Made by a program: the position numbers and the translations under genes. A stretch of 64,000 nt of DNA, from contig CAZUIM010000008.1 of NCBI GenBank assembly GCA_964620325.1, positions 25,622-89,621 of the forward strand. The letters run 5' to 3'. Of this stretch, positions 6,936 through 16,021 are shown in pieces; position 1 is the stretch's first letter, and each line of letters starts with the position of its first letter. The DNA comes from CAZMYM01 sp964620325. GTDB lineage: Bacteria > Bipolaricaulota > Bipolaricaulia > UBA7950 > UBA9294. The notes beneath the pieces were generated by a model. That model saw only the letters and a program-made list of their open reading frames with translations. It was not told the DNA's origin and ran no database searches.

Positions 6936-9413
6936 ATGAACGTCCCATGGGCACGGCTGAGTCTCGCTCGCTTTCGCGCCGTCGTCGACGGAGACGGCGT
7001 CTTGTTCCAGAACGGGGAGGCGATGCCGGAGGCGGAGTCCGCCTCGGCCGAGGAAGGGTCGCCGCGTGTCGTCTACGGATCGACCCCGGCCGGGAGTCCG
7101 GCCGAGACGTACGATGTGCGCCAGATGGCGCGGGTTCTCCATCCGACCCTTGCGGATCACGAGTTGAGAACGATCTGTGCGTACCACGGGGTTCCATTTC
7201 GTCCAGATCGGCCGGCACGATCGCTCGGCGAGGTGTTCGGCGCACTCGTCGACGAGGCGATCCGGCTCGATCGAGGGGCGACGTCCCTCATCTCTCAGCT
7301 CCTCTCCGATCCGTTGGCCGGTCTGTTCGCGAGAGCGCTCGTCCTCGAGGGCGGACCGGCCACGCCGGAGCCACGCGAGGGGGACGCCGGTGGAGCGATC
7401 GAGAGGCCGACGTCGAGGGAGGCGTTCGGTCCGACCGGTCTTGTCGCGCAGCACCTGCCGGGCTACGAGGAACGTCCCGGACAGGTCGCGATGGCCGACG
7501 CGGTCACTAGGACCCTCGCCGGGGGCGGGGCGCTGGTCGTCGAAGCGGGTCCAGGGACGGGAAAGACTTTCTCCTACTTGATTCCTGCGATCGAGCTCCT
7601 CGTGCGCGACGAGACGGCGCGCGTCGTCGTATCGACGCGGACGAAGCAACTGCAGGAGCAGCTGTTCGTCAAGGACCTCCCGCTCCTACGCAACGTGATG
7701 GCCCCCGACCTGCGTGTTGCTCTCCTCAAGGGACGCGAGAACTACCTCTGCCTGCGGCGCTGGGACCTCGCCGTTCGCGAGTTGAGCGAAGGCCTCGAGC
7801 GCGATCGGCTCAGCCTCCTCGCCCCTCTTGCGCGATGGCTGTGGGAGACGGAGACGGGGGACATCGACGAGAACGTCGCGTTCCTCGCCGATCCGGCCGG
7901 CCGCGATCTCTGGCGGCGCCTGTGTGACTCCCCCCTTCACTGCATTGATCCGGTCTGTTCGCACGGCGACGAGTGCTTCTCGATTCGGGCCCGACGGCGG
8001 GCTCGCAGCGCCGATCTCGTCGTGGTCAATCACTCTCTGTTGCTGAACGACCTGACAGTCGATCGGCGAATCCTCGGAACGTACACCCATCTGGTGATCG
8101 ACGAGGCCCACGCTCTCGAAGAGACGGCGCGGTCCGCATTCACGGCGACGCTCGCGCCACGAACCGTCGACCGACTCGCTGACGCGCTCGCACCTGTCCG
8201 TCGTCCAACCGGCTGGCTTCATCGTCTTCCGTCATCGCGAACCGACGCGTCCGTTCGGGCGACCTTCGATGTCGTCGGGACGCTGCGAACGGTCGCCTCG
8301 AGCCTGTTCGACGAGGTCGGGAGGCGGCTGCCGAAGGAGCGACGGGGGGAGCTCCCGACGCTCGTCGAGTCGGCACCCGTTCTCGAACGAATGACGACCG
8401 TCGCCGACCGGTTGGAGTCGTCGATTGAAGGGCTGATCGAGGCGTCCGACGATCCCGAGATCGAGCGGGAAGGGGCGGGACTCAGCGGATCGGTTCGCGA
8501 GCTCGGGAATCTCTGTCGGCTGTTCGCCGCTCCCCGGGGGGCGGACGTCGTGCACTGGTACGAGCGGGAATCGGGTGGGATCGCGCTTCACGTGACGCCG
8601 CTCGACGTGGCGCCGATCCTCGCTGAGACCCTGTATCCCGAGCTGGGAAGCGTCATCCTCACCTCGGCCACCCTCTCGGTCGGCGGGGACTTCAATTTCG
8701 TGATCCGGGCGCTCGGGCTCGATCTTGCCTTCAAGGTCGTCGAGTCGGAGATCGTAGAGAGTCCGTTCTCGTTCGAGGATCACATGCGGATCTGCGTCCC
8801 GGCCTCCCTTCCCGATGTGACGGAGGTCGGGGGCCGATACGCGGAGGCGTTGGCCGCCTTCGTCTCCGAGCTGGCCGAACGGCTCGATCGAAAGGGGCTC
8901 GTCCTGTTCACGTCGTATCGGCTGCTCGACGGGGTTCGCGGTCGGCTGCCCGGCGCCGTGGTGGCGCTCGCCCAGGGCGCCGACGGACCACGCAGCAAGC
9001 TGATCGAGCGCTTCAAGCGATCTCCGGAGGGCGTTCTCCTGTTCGGGACCGACAGTTTCTGGGAAGGGGTCGACTTCCCGGGGGAGGAACTTGAGTACGT
9101 CGTCGTCACGCGACTCCCGTTCGCCGTTCCGACCGATCCAATCCAAATGGCGCTCGCGGATCTCTACGTGCGACGGGGGCGCGACTCGTTCCTCGATCTC
9201 GCCCTGCCGCGGGCGGTTCTGAAGCTTCGCCAAGGGGTCGGTCGCTTGATCCGAACACAGCGAGATCGGGGCGCGGTCATCCTCACGGATCGAAGAGTTC
9301 TCTCGAGAGGTTACGGACGTGCATTCGCGTCCGCGCTCCCCGTCCGATTGGAGGTGTTCGAGTCCTCGGCCGAGCTGGTCGACGAAATCGGCGCTTGGTT
9401 CGAAGCGACCTGA
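6936..9413 (+). CDS. DinG/XPD-type ATP-dependent helicase with relict exonuclease-like N-terminus
   Basis: The 825-residue protein is a superfamily 2 iron-sulfur helicase. Walker A is AGPGTGKT (204-211) and the Walker B box is DEAH (389-392). Cysteines at 272, 330, 336, 341 and 347 lie where the 4Fe-4S domain is expected. The C-terminal motor includes FGTDSFWEGVDFPG and QGVGRLIRT. In Gram-positive DinG proteins a DnaQ-like exonuclease precedes the helicase. Here residues about 55-110 (YDVRQMARVLHPTLADHELRTIC) recall the second half of such a domain, but the catalytic acidic residues and terminal His-Asp pair are not apparent. It starts 10 bases after the CBS gene and ends the operon. Confidence 0.87.
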   Translation: MNVPWARLSLARFRAVVDGDGVLFQNGEAMPEAESASAEEGSPRVVYGSTPAGSPAETYDVRQMARVLHPTLADHELRTICAYHGVPFRPDRPARSLGEVFGALVDEAIRLDRGATSLISQLLSDPLAGLFARALVLEGGPATPEPREGDAGGAIERPTSREAFGPTGLVAQHLPGYEERPGQVAMADAVTRTLAGGGALVVEAGPGTGKTFSYLIPAIELLVRDETARVVVSTRTKQLQEQLFVKDLPLLRNVMAPDLRVALLKGRENYLCLRRWDLAVRELSEGLERDRLSLLAPLARWLWETETGDIDENVAFLADPAGRDLWRRLCDSPLHCIDPVCSHGDECFSIRARRRARSADLVVVNHSLLLNDLTVDRRILGTYTHLVIDEAHALEETARSAFTATLAPRTVDRLADALAPVRRPTGWLHRLPSSRTDASVRATFDVVGTLRTVASSLFDEVGRRLPKERRGELPTLVESAPVLERMTTVADRLESSIEGLIEASDDPEIEREGAGLSGSVRELGNLCRLFAAPRGADVVHWYERESGGIALHVTPLDVAPILAETLYPELGSVILTSATLSVGGDFNFVIRALGLDLAFKVVESEIVESPFSFEDHMRICVPASLPDVTEVGGRYAEALAAFVSELAERLDRKGLVLFTSYRLLDGVRGRLPGAVVALAQGADGPRSKLIERFKRSPEGVLLFGTDSFWEGVDFPGEELEYVVVTRLPFAVPTDPIQMALADLYVRRGRDSFLDLALPRAVLKLRQGVGRLIRTQRDRGAVILTDRRVLSRGYGRAFASALPVRLEVFESSAELVDEIGAWFEAT

Positions 9414-9436
9414 CGACCTCTCGGCCCCCGTGGTGA

Positions 9437-9465
9437 TTGACTTGACCGATGAGGGGCGGTAGAAT
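9437..9465 (+). promoter_or_regulatory. Promoter of the glycosyltransferase-to-hflX operon
   Basis: TTGACT (9437-9442), 17 bases, TAGAAT (9460-9465). The start site would be near 9472, about 30 bases before the first ATG. Confidence 0.65.
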
Positions 9466-9503
9466 CCGGGCTAGCTGATCGCAGATTCCGTGCGGTTCAA
9501 CCC

Positions 9504-10154
9504 ATGACTCAAGCTTCTATGGGCATCTCCGTGGTGGTACCCGCGTACAACGAGGCTGGACGGATCAGCGCCGTTCTTGCACCGGTTGTCGATTGTGATT
9601 TGGTCGACGAGGTGATCGTCGTCGATGACGGATCGGATGACGGCACGGCGGAAGAGGCGAGCGCGTTTGCGGTTCGCTTGATTCGCCTTTCGCAGAATTC
9701 GGGGAAGGCGGCGGCGCTCGACGCGGGGGTCACCGAGGCGAAATGCGATACGCTCCTCTTCCTCGATGCCGATCTCGTCGGGCTGACGAGCGGACACATC
9801 GAACGGCTGGTCCGTGCGTACCAATCAGGCAGACTGGACATGGTGGTCGGAGTCTTTTCGAGCGGTCGAGCGCAGACGGACATTGCACAGAAGATCAACC
9901 CGTACGCGTCCGGGCAGCGAATCTTGCCGCGAAGGTTGTGGGATCGAGCCAAGGAGTACGTCTGCGAGATGGATTACGGGATCGAGATCGCGCTCTCCAA
10001 GCTGGCGGCGAAGGAAGGCTGGCGGAAGGAGCTCGTCAAACTCGACGGGGTCACCCATGTCCTCAAAGAGGAGAAGCGGGGATTTGCCCGGGGTGTGGTC
10101 GATCGGCTGAAGATGTACGGAGACATGATCAAGTGGTTGTTCAAGAAGATCTAG
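9504..10154 (+). CDS. Family 2 glycosyltransferase
   Basis: A 216-residue GT-A glycosyltransferase of family 2. SVVVPAYNEAGRI opens the nucleotide-binding fold, DDGSDDGT carries a nucleotide-binding aspartate, NSGKAAALDAG is typical, and FLDADL supplies the metal-binding acidic pair. No transmembrane segment is seen, so it is cytosolic or peripheral. The acceptor is unknown; polyprenyl phosphate or a glycolipid is usual. It heads a run of six same-strand genes and ends 19 bases before the exchanger gene. ATG 9519 (MGISVVVP) is an alternative start. Confidence 0.85.
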   Translation: MTQASMGISVVVPAYNEAGRISAVLAPVVDCDLVDEVIVVDDGSDDGTAEEASAFAVRLIRLSQNSGKAAALDAGVTEAKCDTLLFLDADLVGLTSGHIERLVRAYQSGRLDMVVGVFSSGRAQTDIAQKINPYASGQRILPRRLWDRAKEYVCEMDYGIEIALSKLAAKEGWRKELVKLDGVTHVLKEEKRGFARGVVDRLKMYGDMIKWLFKKI

Positions 10155-10173
10155 CGAACCGGAGTCGGGACGG

Positions 10174-11178
10174 ATGAGCGATTGGGCTGTCTTCACTCTG
10201 TCGGCGATCGGGATTATTCTCGCCGGAATCCGACTGGCGCCGTTCGGTGCGGCTTTGGGACGACACCTGAAGATCGGGCAGGGATGGATCGGGCTCATCT
10301 TTCTCGCGAGCTTGACATCGATTCCGGAGATGACGACGACGATCACGGGCGCGAGCATCGGGGCGCCGAACATCGCCGTGGGGAACGCGTTCGGCAGCAA
10401 CTTGTTCAACGTGGCGATCATCGGCGTCTTGGATATCCTGCTCATGCGGCGTCGCCCCGGCTCCTTCCTTGCCGGCGTGAAGCAGTATCACAAGATCAGC
10501 GGCGTGACGGCGATCCTGTTGACGACCTTGGCGATGCTCGGCATCGTGTGGAGACCGGGGGTGACGATTCTCGGGATCGCTCCGATCAGTTTCTTGATCC
10601 TGACTGGCTACATCGTCGGAGTCTACCTCGCCTTTCGCGCCGAGAAGAGGGACGATGGGGATGATGAGGCGGAGCTCGGCCCGAACCTATCGCTTCCCGT
10701 CGCGTTGATCGGCTTTGTCGTCTGCGGTGCGGTCATCGTTGTCTCCGGGGTCTTCCTCGTGCAGACGAGCAAAGAGATCGCAATCTCCACCGGGGTTTCC
10801 GCGTCGTTCATGGGCGCGATTCTCGTGGCGATCGTGACCTCGTTGCCGGAGCTGTCGGCATCGATTGGCGCGCTCCGAATCGGGGCGCACGACATGATCA
10901 TCGGAAACATTTTCGGGTCGAACATGTTCAACATCCTGACGATCTTCTTCGCCGACGCGGCGTTTCGAAAGGGATCGATCCTCGCCGGGCTCGGATCCGG
11001 GGCGACGGATCAGCTCCTTGTGGCCGGATGCGGAATCGTTCTGACCGGGATCGGCGTGGTCGCCATCCGAGCTCGATCGAGGCGGCACGTGTTCGGAGTC
11101 GGCGTCGATTCGGTCGTTCTCCTCGGCGTGTATGCCGCGGTCACCGCGGTCATCATCGGCCGGGGGATTTCGCTGTAA
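10174..11178 (+). CDS. CaCA-family cation (sodium/calcium-type) exchanger
   Basis: A 334-residue membrane protein with about ten hydrophobic segments in two inverted repeats. Each repeat carries an alpha motif: SLTSIPEMTTTITG ... GNAFGSNLFN in the first half and TSLPELSASIGA ... GNIFGSNMFN in the second. The acidic residues in the SIPE and SLPE motifs bind cations in this family. It exchanges Ca2+ or a related cation for Na+ or H+ across the inner membrane. It lies between the glycosyltransferase and rho with short gaps. Confidence 0.88.
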   Translation: MSDWAVFTLSAIGIILAGIRLAPFGAALGRHLKIGQGWIGLIFLASLTSIPEMTTTITGASIGAPNIAVGNAFGSNLFNVAIIGVLDILLMRRRPGSFLAGVKQYHKISGVTAILLTTLAMLGIVWRPGVTILGIAPISFLILTGYIVGVYLAFRAEKRDDGDDEAELGPNLSLPVALIGFVVCGAVIVVSGVFLVQTSKEIAISTGVSASFMGAILVAIVTSLPELSASIGALRIGAHDMIIGNIFGSNMFNILTIFFADAAFRKGSILAGLGSGATDQLLVAGCGIVLTGIGVVAIRARSRRHVFGVGVDSVVLLGVYAAVTAVIIGRGISL

Positions 11179-11188
11179 GAGGTGATGC

Positions 11189-12442
11189 ATGATGGAAGTC
11201 GCAGAACTGCGTAGTCGGACGATCGACGAGCTCTTTGCGCTCGGGGAAGAGCTCCAGATCAGGAATTCGAAGCACTCGAGCAAGGACGAGCTCCTGCGGA
11301 GCATCATGGCGCATCTCGCGCGGGAGCGGGATCTTCGATTCACGGACGGGGTTCTCGAGGTCCACCCGGACGGGTACGGATTCCTTCGCGGGGACACCTG
11401 TCTTCCGGGGCGGACCGACGTGTACGTTTCCCCGTCGCAGATCAAGCGGTTCGCGCTTCGTGATGGGGACTTGATCACCGGAACCATCCGGGCGCCGAAG
11501 AATGACGAGCGATACTTCGCCCTTCTGAAGGCCGAAGCGGTCAATGGCGGAGATCCGGACGCGGCACGGCGGCGGCCGCAGTTTCGTGATCTTACGCCGC
11601 TTCATCCGAACGAGATGTACCGGCTCGAGCACGACCCGAGCGAGATCGCGACGCGGATCATCGACTTGTTCTGCCCGATCGGCAAGGGCCAGAGAGGGCT
11701 GATCGTCTCGCCGCCGATGGCCGGAAAGACGACGCTGCTCAAGCAGATCGCCGCGGGATTGAACGCGAACTACCCGGATGTGAAGTTGTTCGTGCTCCTG
11801 GTCGATGAGCGACCGGAGGAGGTCACCGACTTCCGTCGTTCGGTCGCCTCAGGTGAAGTCGTCGCCGCGACGTTCGATCTCGAGCCGCGGCACCACACGC
11901 GCATCGCCGAGTTGGTCACCGATCGTGCCAAGCGGCTCGTCGAGATGGGGCAGGACGTCGTGATTCTGATGGATTCGATCACCCGTCTCGGTCGCGCGTA
12001 CAATCTGTCGATCCCCGCATCGGGGAAACTCCTCTCGGGAGGGATGGACCCGACGGCGTTGTACAAACCGAAGGAGTTCTTCGGCGCGGCACGGAACATC
12101 GAAGAGGGAGGAAGCCTGACGATCATCGCCACCGCGCTTGTCGACACGGGGAGCAAGCTCGATCAGGTCGTGTTCGAGGAGTTCAAAGGGACCGGGAACA
12201 TGCAACTGATCCTGGATCGCACGATGGCGAACAAGCGGATTTTCCCGGCGATCGACGTCGAGCAGTCGGCGACGCGTAAAGAGGAGCTCCTCTTGAGCGA
12301 GAAGGAATTGAACCGCGTGTGGATCCTCCGTAAGATGATGAGTGATTTGAACGATCCGCAAGCGGCGATGGAGTTCGTCAAGGGGAAGATCGAGGCGACG
12401 AAGGACAACGACCAATTCCTCGAGTTGATGAGCAGTGACTAG
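11189..12442 (+). CDS. rho: Transcription termination factor Rho
   Basis: Rho is the hexameric RNA-dependent ATPase that ends transcription. The 417-residue protein has the N-terminal helix bundle (ELRSRTIDELFALGEELQI), a cold-shock-like RNA-binding domain with GVLEVHPDGYGFLRG, Walker A (SPPMAGKTTLL), LLVDERPEEVTD, and the conserved LMDSITRLGRAYN. No large insertion is present. The start follows a well-spaced AAGAGGTG site, with two adjacent ATG codons. Its last codons overlap the GTG start of the downstream peptidase. Confidence 0.97.
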   Translation: MMEVAELRSRTIDELFALGEELQIRNSKHSSKDELLRSIMAHLARERDLRFTDGVLEVHPDGYGFLRGDTCLPGRTDVYVSPSQIKRFALRDGDLITGTIRAPKNDERYFALLKAEAVNGGDPDAARRRPQFRDLTPLHPNEMYRLEHDPSEIATRIIDLFCPIGKGQRGLIVSPPMAGKTTLLKQIAAGLNANYPDVKLFVLLVDERPEEVTDFRRSVASGEVVAATFDLEPRHHTRIAELVTDRAKRLVEMGQDVVILMDSITRLGRAYNLSIPASGKLLSGGMDPTALYKPKEFFGAARNIEEGGSLTIIATALVDTGSKLDQVVFEEFKGTGNMQLILDRTMANKRIFPAIDVEQSATRKEELLLSEKELNRVWILRKMMSDLNDPQAAMEFVKGKIEATKDNDQFLELMSSD

Positions 12443-13436
12443 GTACGCGGGCTACGGAAGACAGCGCAAGCCGGTCCGGAAGGACCGGGTTGCCATCGTC
12501 GCTGTCGCAGTAGCCGTGATCATCGCCGTTCCGCTTCTCCTTCGCTCCGGCTGTACGAGTCGGACCGACGAGCCGCTCGTCGTCGTCGACGAAGGAACCG
12601 ACACGACGACGGCGATCCTCCCCGGGGTGAACGGAATCGACGGATCGGCGCAATCGACCCCGACGACGACGGAGACCGAGACGCCGCCGGAGATCGATCT
12701 TCCGGGCGAGATCCTGTCGCACGTCGTCGAAGACGGGGAGACACTCTCCGATGTGGCGTCCGCGCTCGGCGTCACCGTCGCCAACCTGCGCGCGAGCAAC
12801 CGCCTCTACGGCGGTGAGACGATTCAGCCGGGACGGGTCCTCGTCGCGTCTCCGGATGGCGTCCTTCACCTGATCAAGAAGGGGCAGACGCTGACCGACA
12901 TCGCTGTGACGTACGCCGTGCCGAAGGAGACGATCGCGGAGGCGAACGGGATGCGGGTGAACGAGACGATCTTTGCCGGCGAACGACTGCTCATCCCGAC
13001 GACGACGGGCACGTATTGGGATGACGTCGTTCGACTCTCGAAGGGCACTCCGGCCCGGTTCATCTGGCCCCTCTCCGGAGAGGTCGTGTCGACGTTCGGG
13101 TGGCGCGTTCATCCGGTCCTCGAGGAGCGGCACCACCACAACGGGATCGACATCGACGTGCCGGAAGGGACAGCGGTGTACGCGGCGGCCTCCGGGACTG
13201 TCTTCTTCTACGGGGAGCAGTCGGGATACGGGAACGTCCTGGTTCTTGAGCACGACGACGGATTTCTCTCGATGTACGGGCATCTGGCCGACGCGTACGT
13301 GGAGCAAGGTCGCTTCGTCGAAGTCGGCCAGGTCGTCGCGCAGTCCGGCAATACGGGAATCTCGTCTGGGCCGCACCTCCACTTCGAGATCCGCAACGGC
13401 GAATTCCCGATCGATCCGCTTCGCTATCTCCCATAG
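12435..13436 (+). CDS. LysM-domain M23 metallopeptidase (murein hydrolase)
   Basis: A 333-residue envelope protein. A basic N-terminus and one hydrophobic helix (about 20-37) act as signal anchor, followed by a Thr/Glu-rich linker. Two LysM repeats (about 95-137 and 141-185) bind peptidoglycan. The C-terminal M23 LytM domain has zinc ligands in HHHNGIDID and HLHFE. It would cut peptide cross-links in murein or activate amidases. A Cys follows the helix (RSGC), but residues before it do not form a clean lipobox. GTG 12435 overlaps the end of rho, and murA starts just after its stop. Confidence 0.9.
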   Translation: MTRYAGYGRQRKPVRKDRVAIVAVAVAVIIAVPLLLRSGCTSRTDEPLVVVDEGTDTTTAILPGVNGIDGSAQSTPTTTETETPPEIDLPGEILSHVVEDGETLSDVASALGVTVANLRASNRLYGGETIQPGRVLVASPDGVLHLIKKGQTLTDIAVTYAVPKETIAEANGMRVNETIFAGERLLIPTTTGTYWDDVVRLSKGTPARFIWPLSGEVVSTFGWRVHPVLEERHHHNGIDIDVPEGTAVYAAASGTVFFYGEQSGYGNVLVLEHDDGFLSMYGHLADAYVEQGRFVEVGQVVAQSGNTGISSGPHLHFEIRNGEFPIDPLRYLP

Positions 13437-13437
13437 C

Positions 13438-14694
13438 GTGACCGAGGAATCCCTTCGAATCGAGGGAGGACGGCGCCTCTCGGGATCGGTCCCGGTCGAA
13501 GGCGCGAAGAACGCGGCCCTCCCCGAATGTGTCGCATCCCTCCTGACCGACGAGCCGATCGTGCTTCATCGGGTTCCGCAGTTGCGCGATGTGAGCACGA
13601 TCCTGTTCACCTTAAGTGAACTGGGAAAGCGGGTCGTACGGCGAGGGACGAGCGTGGTCTTGTCGAGCGATCGCCCGTTGTCGTCGGAGGCGAACGCCTA
13701 CTCGGTCCGCCAGATGCGGGCGTCTTTCCTCGTTCTCGGACCGCTCGTCGCACGTCTCGGTCGGGGCGTCGTTCCGCTCCCCGGCGGGTGCTCGATCGGG
13801 CAGCGTGCAGTCGACTTGCACCTGGTCGGTCTGAGAGCGCTCGGCGCGCACGTCGAAGAGCGCGGAAACATCGTGTACGTCGATGCAGAACGCCTACGAG
13901 GTGCGCGGATCGAGCTCGCCTTTCCGTCGGTCGGTGCGACCGAGCAGATTCTGATGGCGGCGGCGCTCGCGAGAGGGGAGACGGAGTTGCGGAATGCGGC
14001 GGTGGAGCCGGAGGTCGGCGACCTGGTCGCCCTTCTGCGTCGGATGGGCGCGGAGATCGAACGGGCGGACCGAACCTTCCGTGTCGCCGGGAAACCGTCA
14101 CTCCGCGGCGCCGAGCAGCCGGTGATCCCCGATCGGATGGAAGCCGGCACCTACCTCCTCGCCGGAGGGATCACCGGGGGGGATGTTCGGGTCGACGGGG
14201 TGGCCCCGGAGGATCTCGCTGCGCTCATCGCTGCGCTTCGCGCCGTCGGTGCGTCGGTCGAGGTCGGCGAGCATGACGTCGCGATCGTCGCCGGCGGCAA
14301 TCGCCGGCCGGCGCGACTGGTGACCGGACCGCACCCGGCGTTTCCGACCGATCTTCACCCGCCGTTTGCCGCGTTCCTCGCGTTGATCGAAGGGACGAGT
14401 CAGATTGCAGAGACGGTCTTCGAGCGGCGTCACACGTACGCCGACGGGTTGCGCGCGATGGGAGCCGAGATCGCGGTCGACGGACCGAACGTGACGATCA
14501 GCGGGGTCCGGGAACTCCGGGGGGGATCGGTCAGCGCACCGGACATCCGTTCCGGAGCGGCCCTCGTTCTTGCGGGGCTGGCGGCGCGGGGGGAGACGAC
14601 GATCGACGGGTTGGACAAGATCGACCGCGGGTACTCCGCGATCGAGGAGAAGCTGAGCCGGCTGGGGGCAAGCATTGAGCGACGGTCGACGTAA
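13438..14694 (+). CDS. murA: UDP-N-acetylglucosamine 1-carboxyvinyltransferase (MurA type)
   Basis: MurA transfers enolpyruvate from phosphoenolpyruvate to UDP-GlcNAc, the first committed step of peptidoglycan synthesis. The 418-residue frame has GAKNAALPE near the N-terminus with the conserved Lys-Asn pair, and PGGCSIGQRAVDLH with the catalytic Cys of MurA. PTDLHPPFAAFLAL and the C-terminal GLDKIDRGYSAIEEKL fit the family. The frame is open far upstream; GTG 13438 is chosen because the protein then begins at the usual SLRIEGGRRLSG. It follows the murein hydrolase by one base, a cell-wall pairing. Confidence 0.92.
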   Translation: MTEESLRIEGGRRLSGSVPVEGAKNAALPECVASLLTDEPIVLHRVPQLRDVSTILFTLSELGKRVVRRGTSVVLSSDRPLSSEANAYSVRQMRASFLVLGPLVARLGRGVVPLPGGCSIGQRAVDLHLVGLRALGAHVEERGNIVYVDAERLRGARIELAFPSVGATEQILMAAALARGETELRNAAVEPEVGDLVALLRRMGAEIERADRTFRVAGKPSLRGAEQPVIPDRMEAGTYLLAGGITGGDVRVDGVAPEDLAALIAALRAVGASVEVGEHDVAIVAGGNRRPARLVTGPHPAFPTDLHPPFAAFLALIEGTSQIAETVFERRHTYADGLRAMGAEIAVDGPNVTISGVRELRGGSVSAPDIRSGAALVLAGLAARGETTIDGLDKIDRGYSAIEEKLSRLGASIERRST

Positions 14695-16021
14695 GAGAGA
14701 CGGCGAGCGCCTCGTGGAGGACCGCCTCGGAACGCGAGCTCGCGTCTTCGGTTCGGAGCGCGCGATCCTCGCGGGGATCGATCCGGGCACGGGAGGCGAC
14801 GTCGAGGCGTCGATGCGGGAGCTCGAGTCGCTCGCCGCAACGGCCGGAATCCCGACCCTCGCTTCGGTGCTGCAACGTCGGAGTCGTCCGGTCTCGGCGA
14901 CGTTTCTCGGAAAGGGGAAGGTCGACGAGGTCCGTCGTGCGGCCGACGAGCTCGGCGCCGACGTCGTCATCTTCAACGACGAACTCACTCCGGCGCAGGC
15001 GCGCAACCTGGAACAGGCGTTGTCGAGGAAGGTCGTCGACCGCACGCAGCTGATCTTGGACATCTTCGCCCAGCGGGCAGCGACGAAAGAGGCGCGCCTT
15101 CAGGTCGAGCTCGCCCAGCTGCGCTACCTCCTTCCCCGTCTTCGCGGATGGGGGATGGCACTGACGCGAACAGGAGGTGGAATCGGGACGCGGGGACCGG
15201 GCGAGACGCAACTCGATCTCGATCGCTTCAAGGTCAACCGTCGGATTCACGCGCTCGAGGAGCGACTGCGTAAGACGGCGGAGGAGCGGTCGATTCGGGG
15301 GAGGAAGCGTGAGAAGAGCGCGATTCCGCAGATCGCGTTGATCGGGTACACGAACAGCGGCAAATCGACGCTGCTGAACCGTCTCTGTGAGGCCGACTCG
15401 GTCGTCGAGGACAAGCTCTTCGCGACGCTCGACACCATGGTGCGCCGCGGGCCGATCGGCGCGGGCCGTTCGGCGCTCTTCGTCGACACGGTCGGATTCA
15501 TCCGCGACCTGCCGCACGATTTGGTGCCGGCCTTCGCCGCGACGCTCGAGGCGGTCCGTCATGCCGATCTGATCCTTCACATCGTCGATAGGTCGAGACG
15601 GCGGTGGGAGGAGGACGATCGCGTCGTGCTCGGAATCCTCGAACGGGAGGTCTTCCGAGACGGCGAGGAACGGCCGCCGATGGTCGCAGTGCTGAACAAG
15701 ATCGATCGGGTTCCGAGCGCGGCACGGGATGAACAGAGAGGGGTGCCGATCTCGGCCAAGACGGGGACGAACGTCGAGCGACTCCTCGAGCGTGTCTCGG
15801 AGGTCCTTTTCCCAGGCGAACGGGCAGTACCGCTCTTGGTGCCTTTCGCGGCGCTCGGAGTTCTCTACGAGCAGACGACGCCGGAGCGCCTCGAGGTGCT
15901 CGAACACACCGGAGACGGCGTGCACGTCCGCGCGAGGGTCTCGGATCGAGAGCTGCAGGAACTGAAGAAGGCGGGCGCCGAAGTCAGCGCTTCCGATGCT
16001 TCCCGGGACGAACGACGGTGA
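14675..16021 (+). CDS. hflX: GTPase HflX
   Basis: HflX is a ribosome-splitting GTPase used in heat or stress rescue. The N-terminal domain has FLGKGKVDEV and VVIFNDELTPAQARNLEQAL. A glycine-rich stretch, TGGGIGTRGPGETQLDLD, leads to the GTPase domain with P-loop GYTNSGKST, switch DTVGFIRDLPHDLV and NKID. Length is 448 residues. The TTG start at 14675 lies inside the end of murA; a GTG near 14714 is possible. The last 38 bases overlap the end of ricT on the other strand. Confidence 0.93.
   Translation: MSDGRRKRDGERLVEDRLGTRARVFGSERAILAGIDPGTGGDVEASMRELESLAATAGIPTLASVLQRRSRPVSATFLGKGKVDEVRRAADELGADVVIFNDELTPAQARNLEQALSRKVVDRTQLILDIFAQRAATKEARLQVELAQLRYLLPRLRGWGMALTRTGGGIGTRGPGETQLDLDRFKVNRRIHALEERLRKTAEERSIRGRKREKSAIPQIALIGYTNSGKSTLLNRLCEADSVVEDKLFATLDTMVRRGPIGAGRSALFVDTVGFIRDLPHDLVPAFAATLEAVRHADLILHIVDRSRRRWEEDDRVVLGILEREVFRDGEERPPMVAVLNKIDRVPSAARDEQRGVPISAKTGTNVERLLERVSEVLFPGERAVPLLVPFAALGVLYEQTTPERLEVLEHTGDGVHVRARVSDRELQELKKAGAEVSASDASRDERR

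Noticed and set aside
9442..9465. TTGACC at 9442 as the -35 box of the glycosyltransferase promoter
   Set aside because: It leaves only 12 bases to TAGAAT; the overlapping TTGACT at 9437 gives 17.
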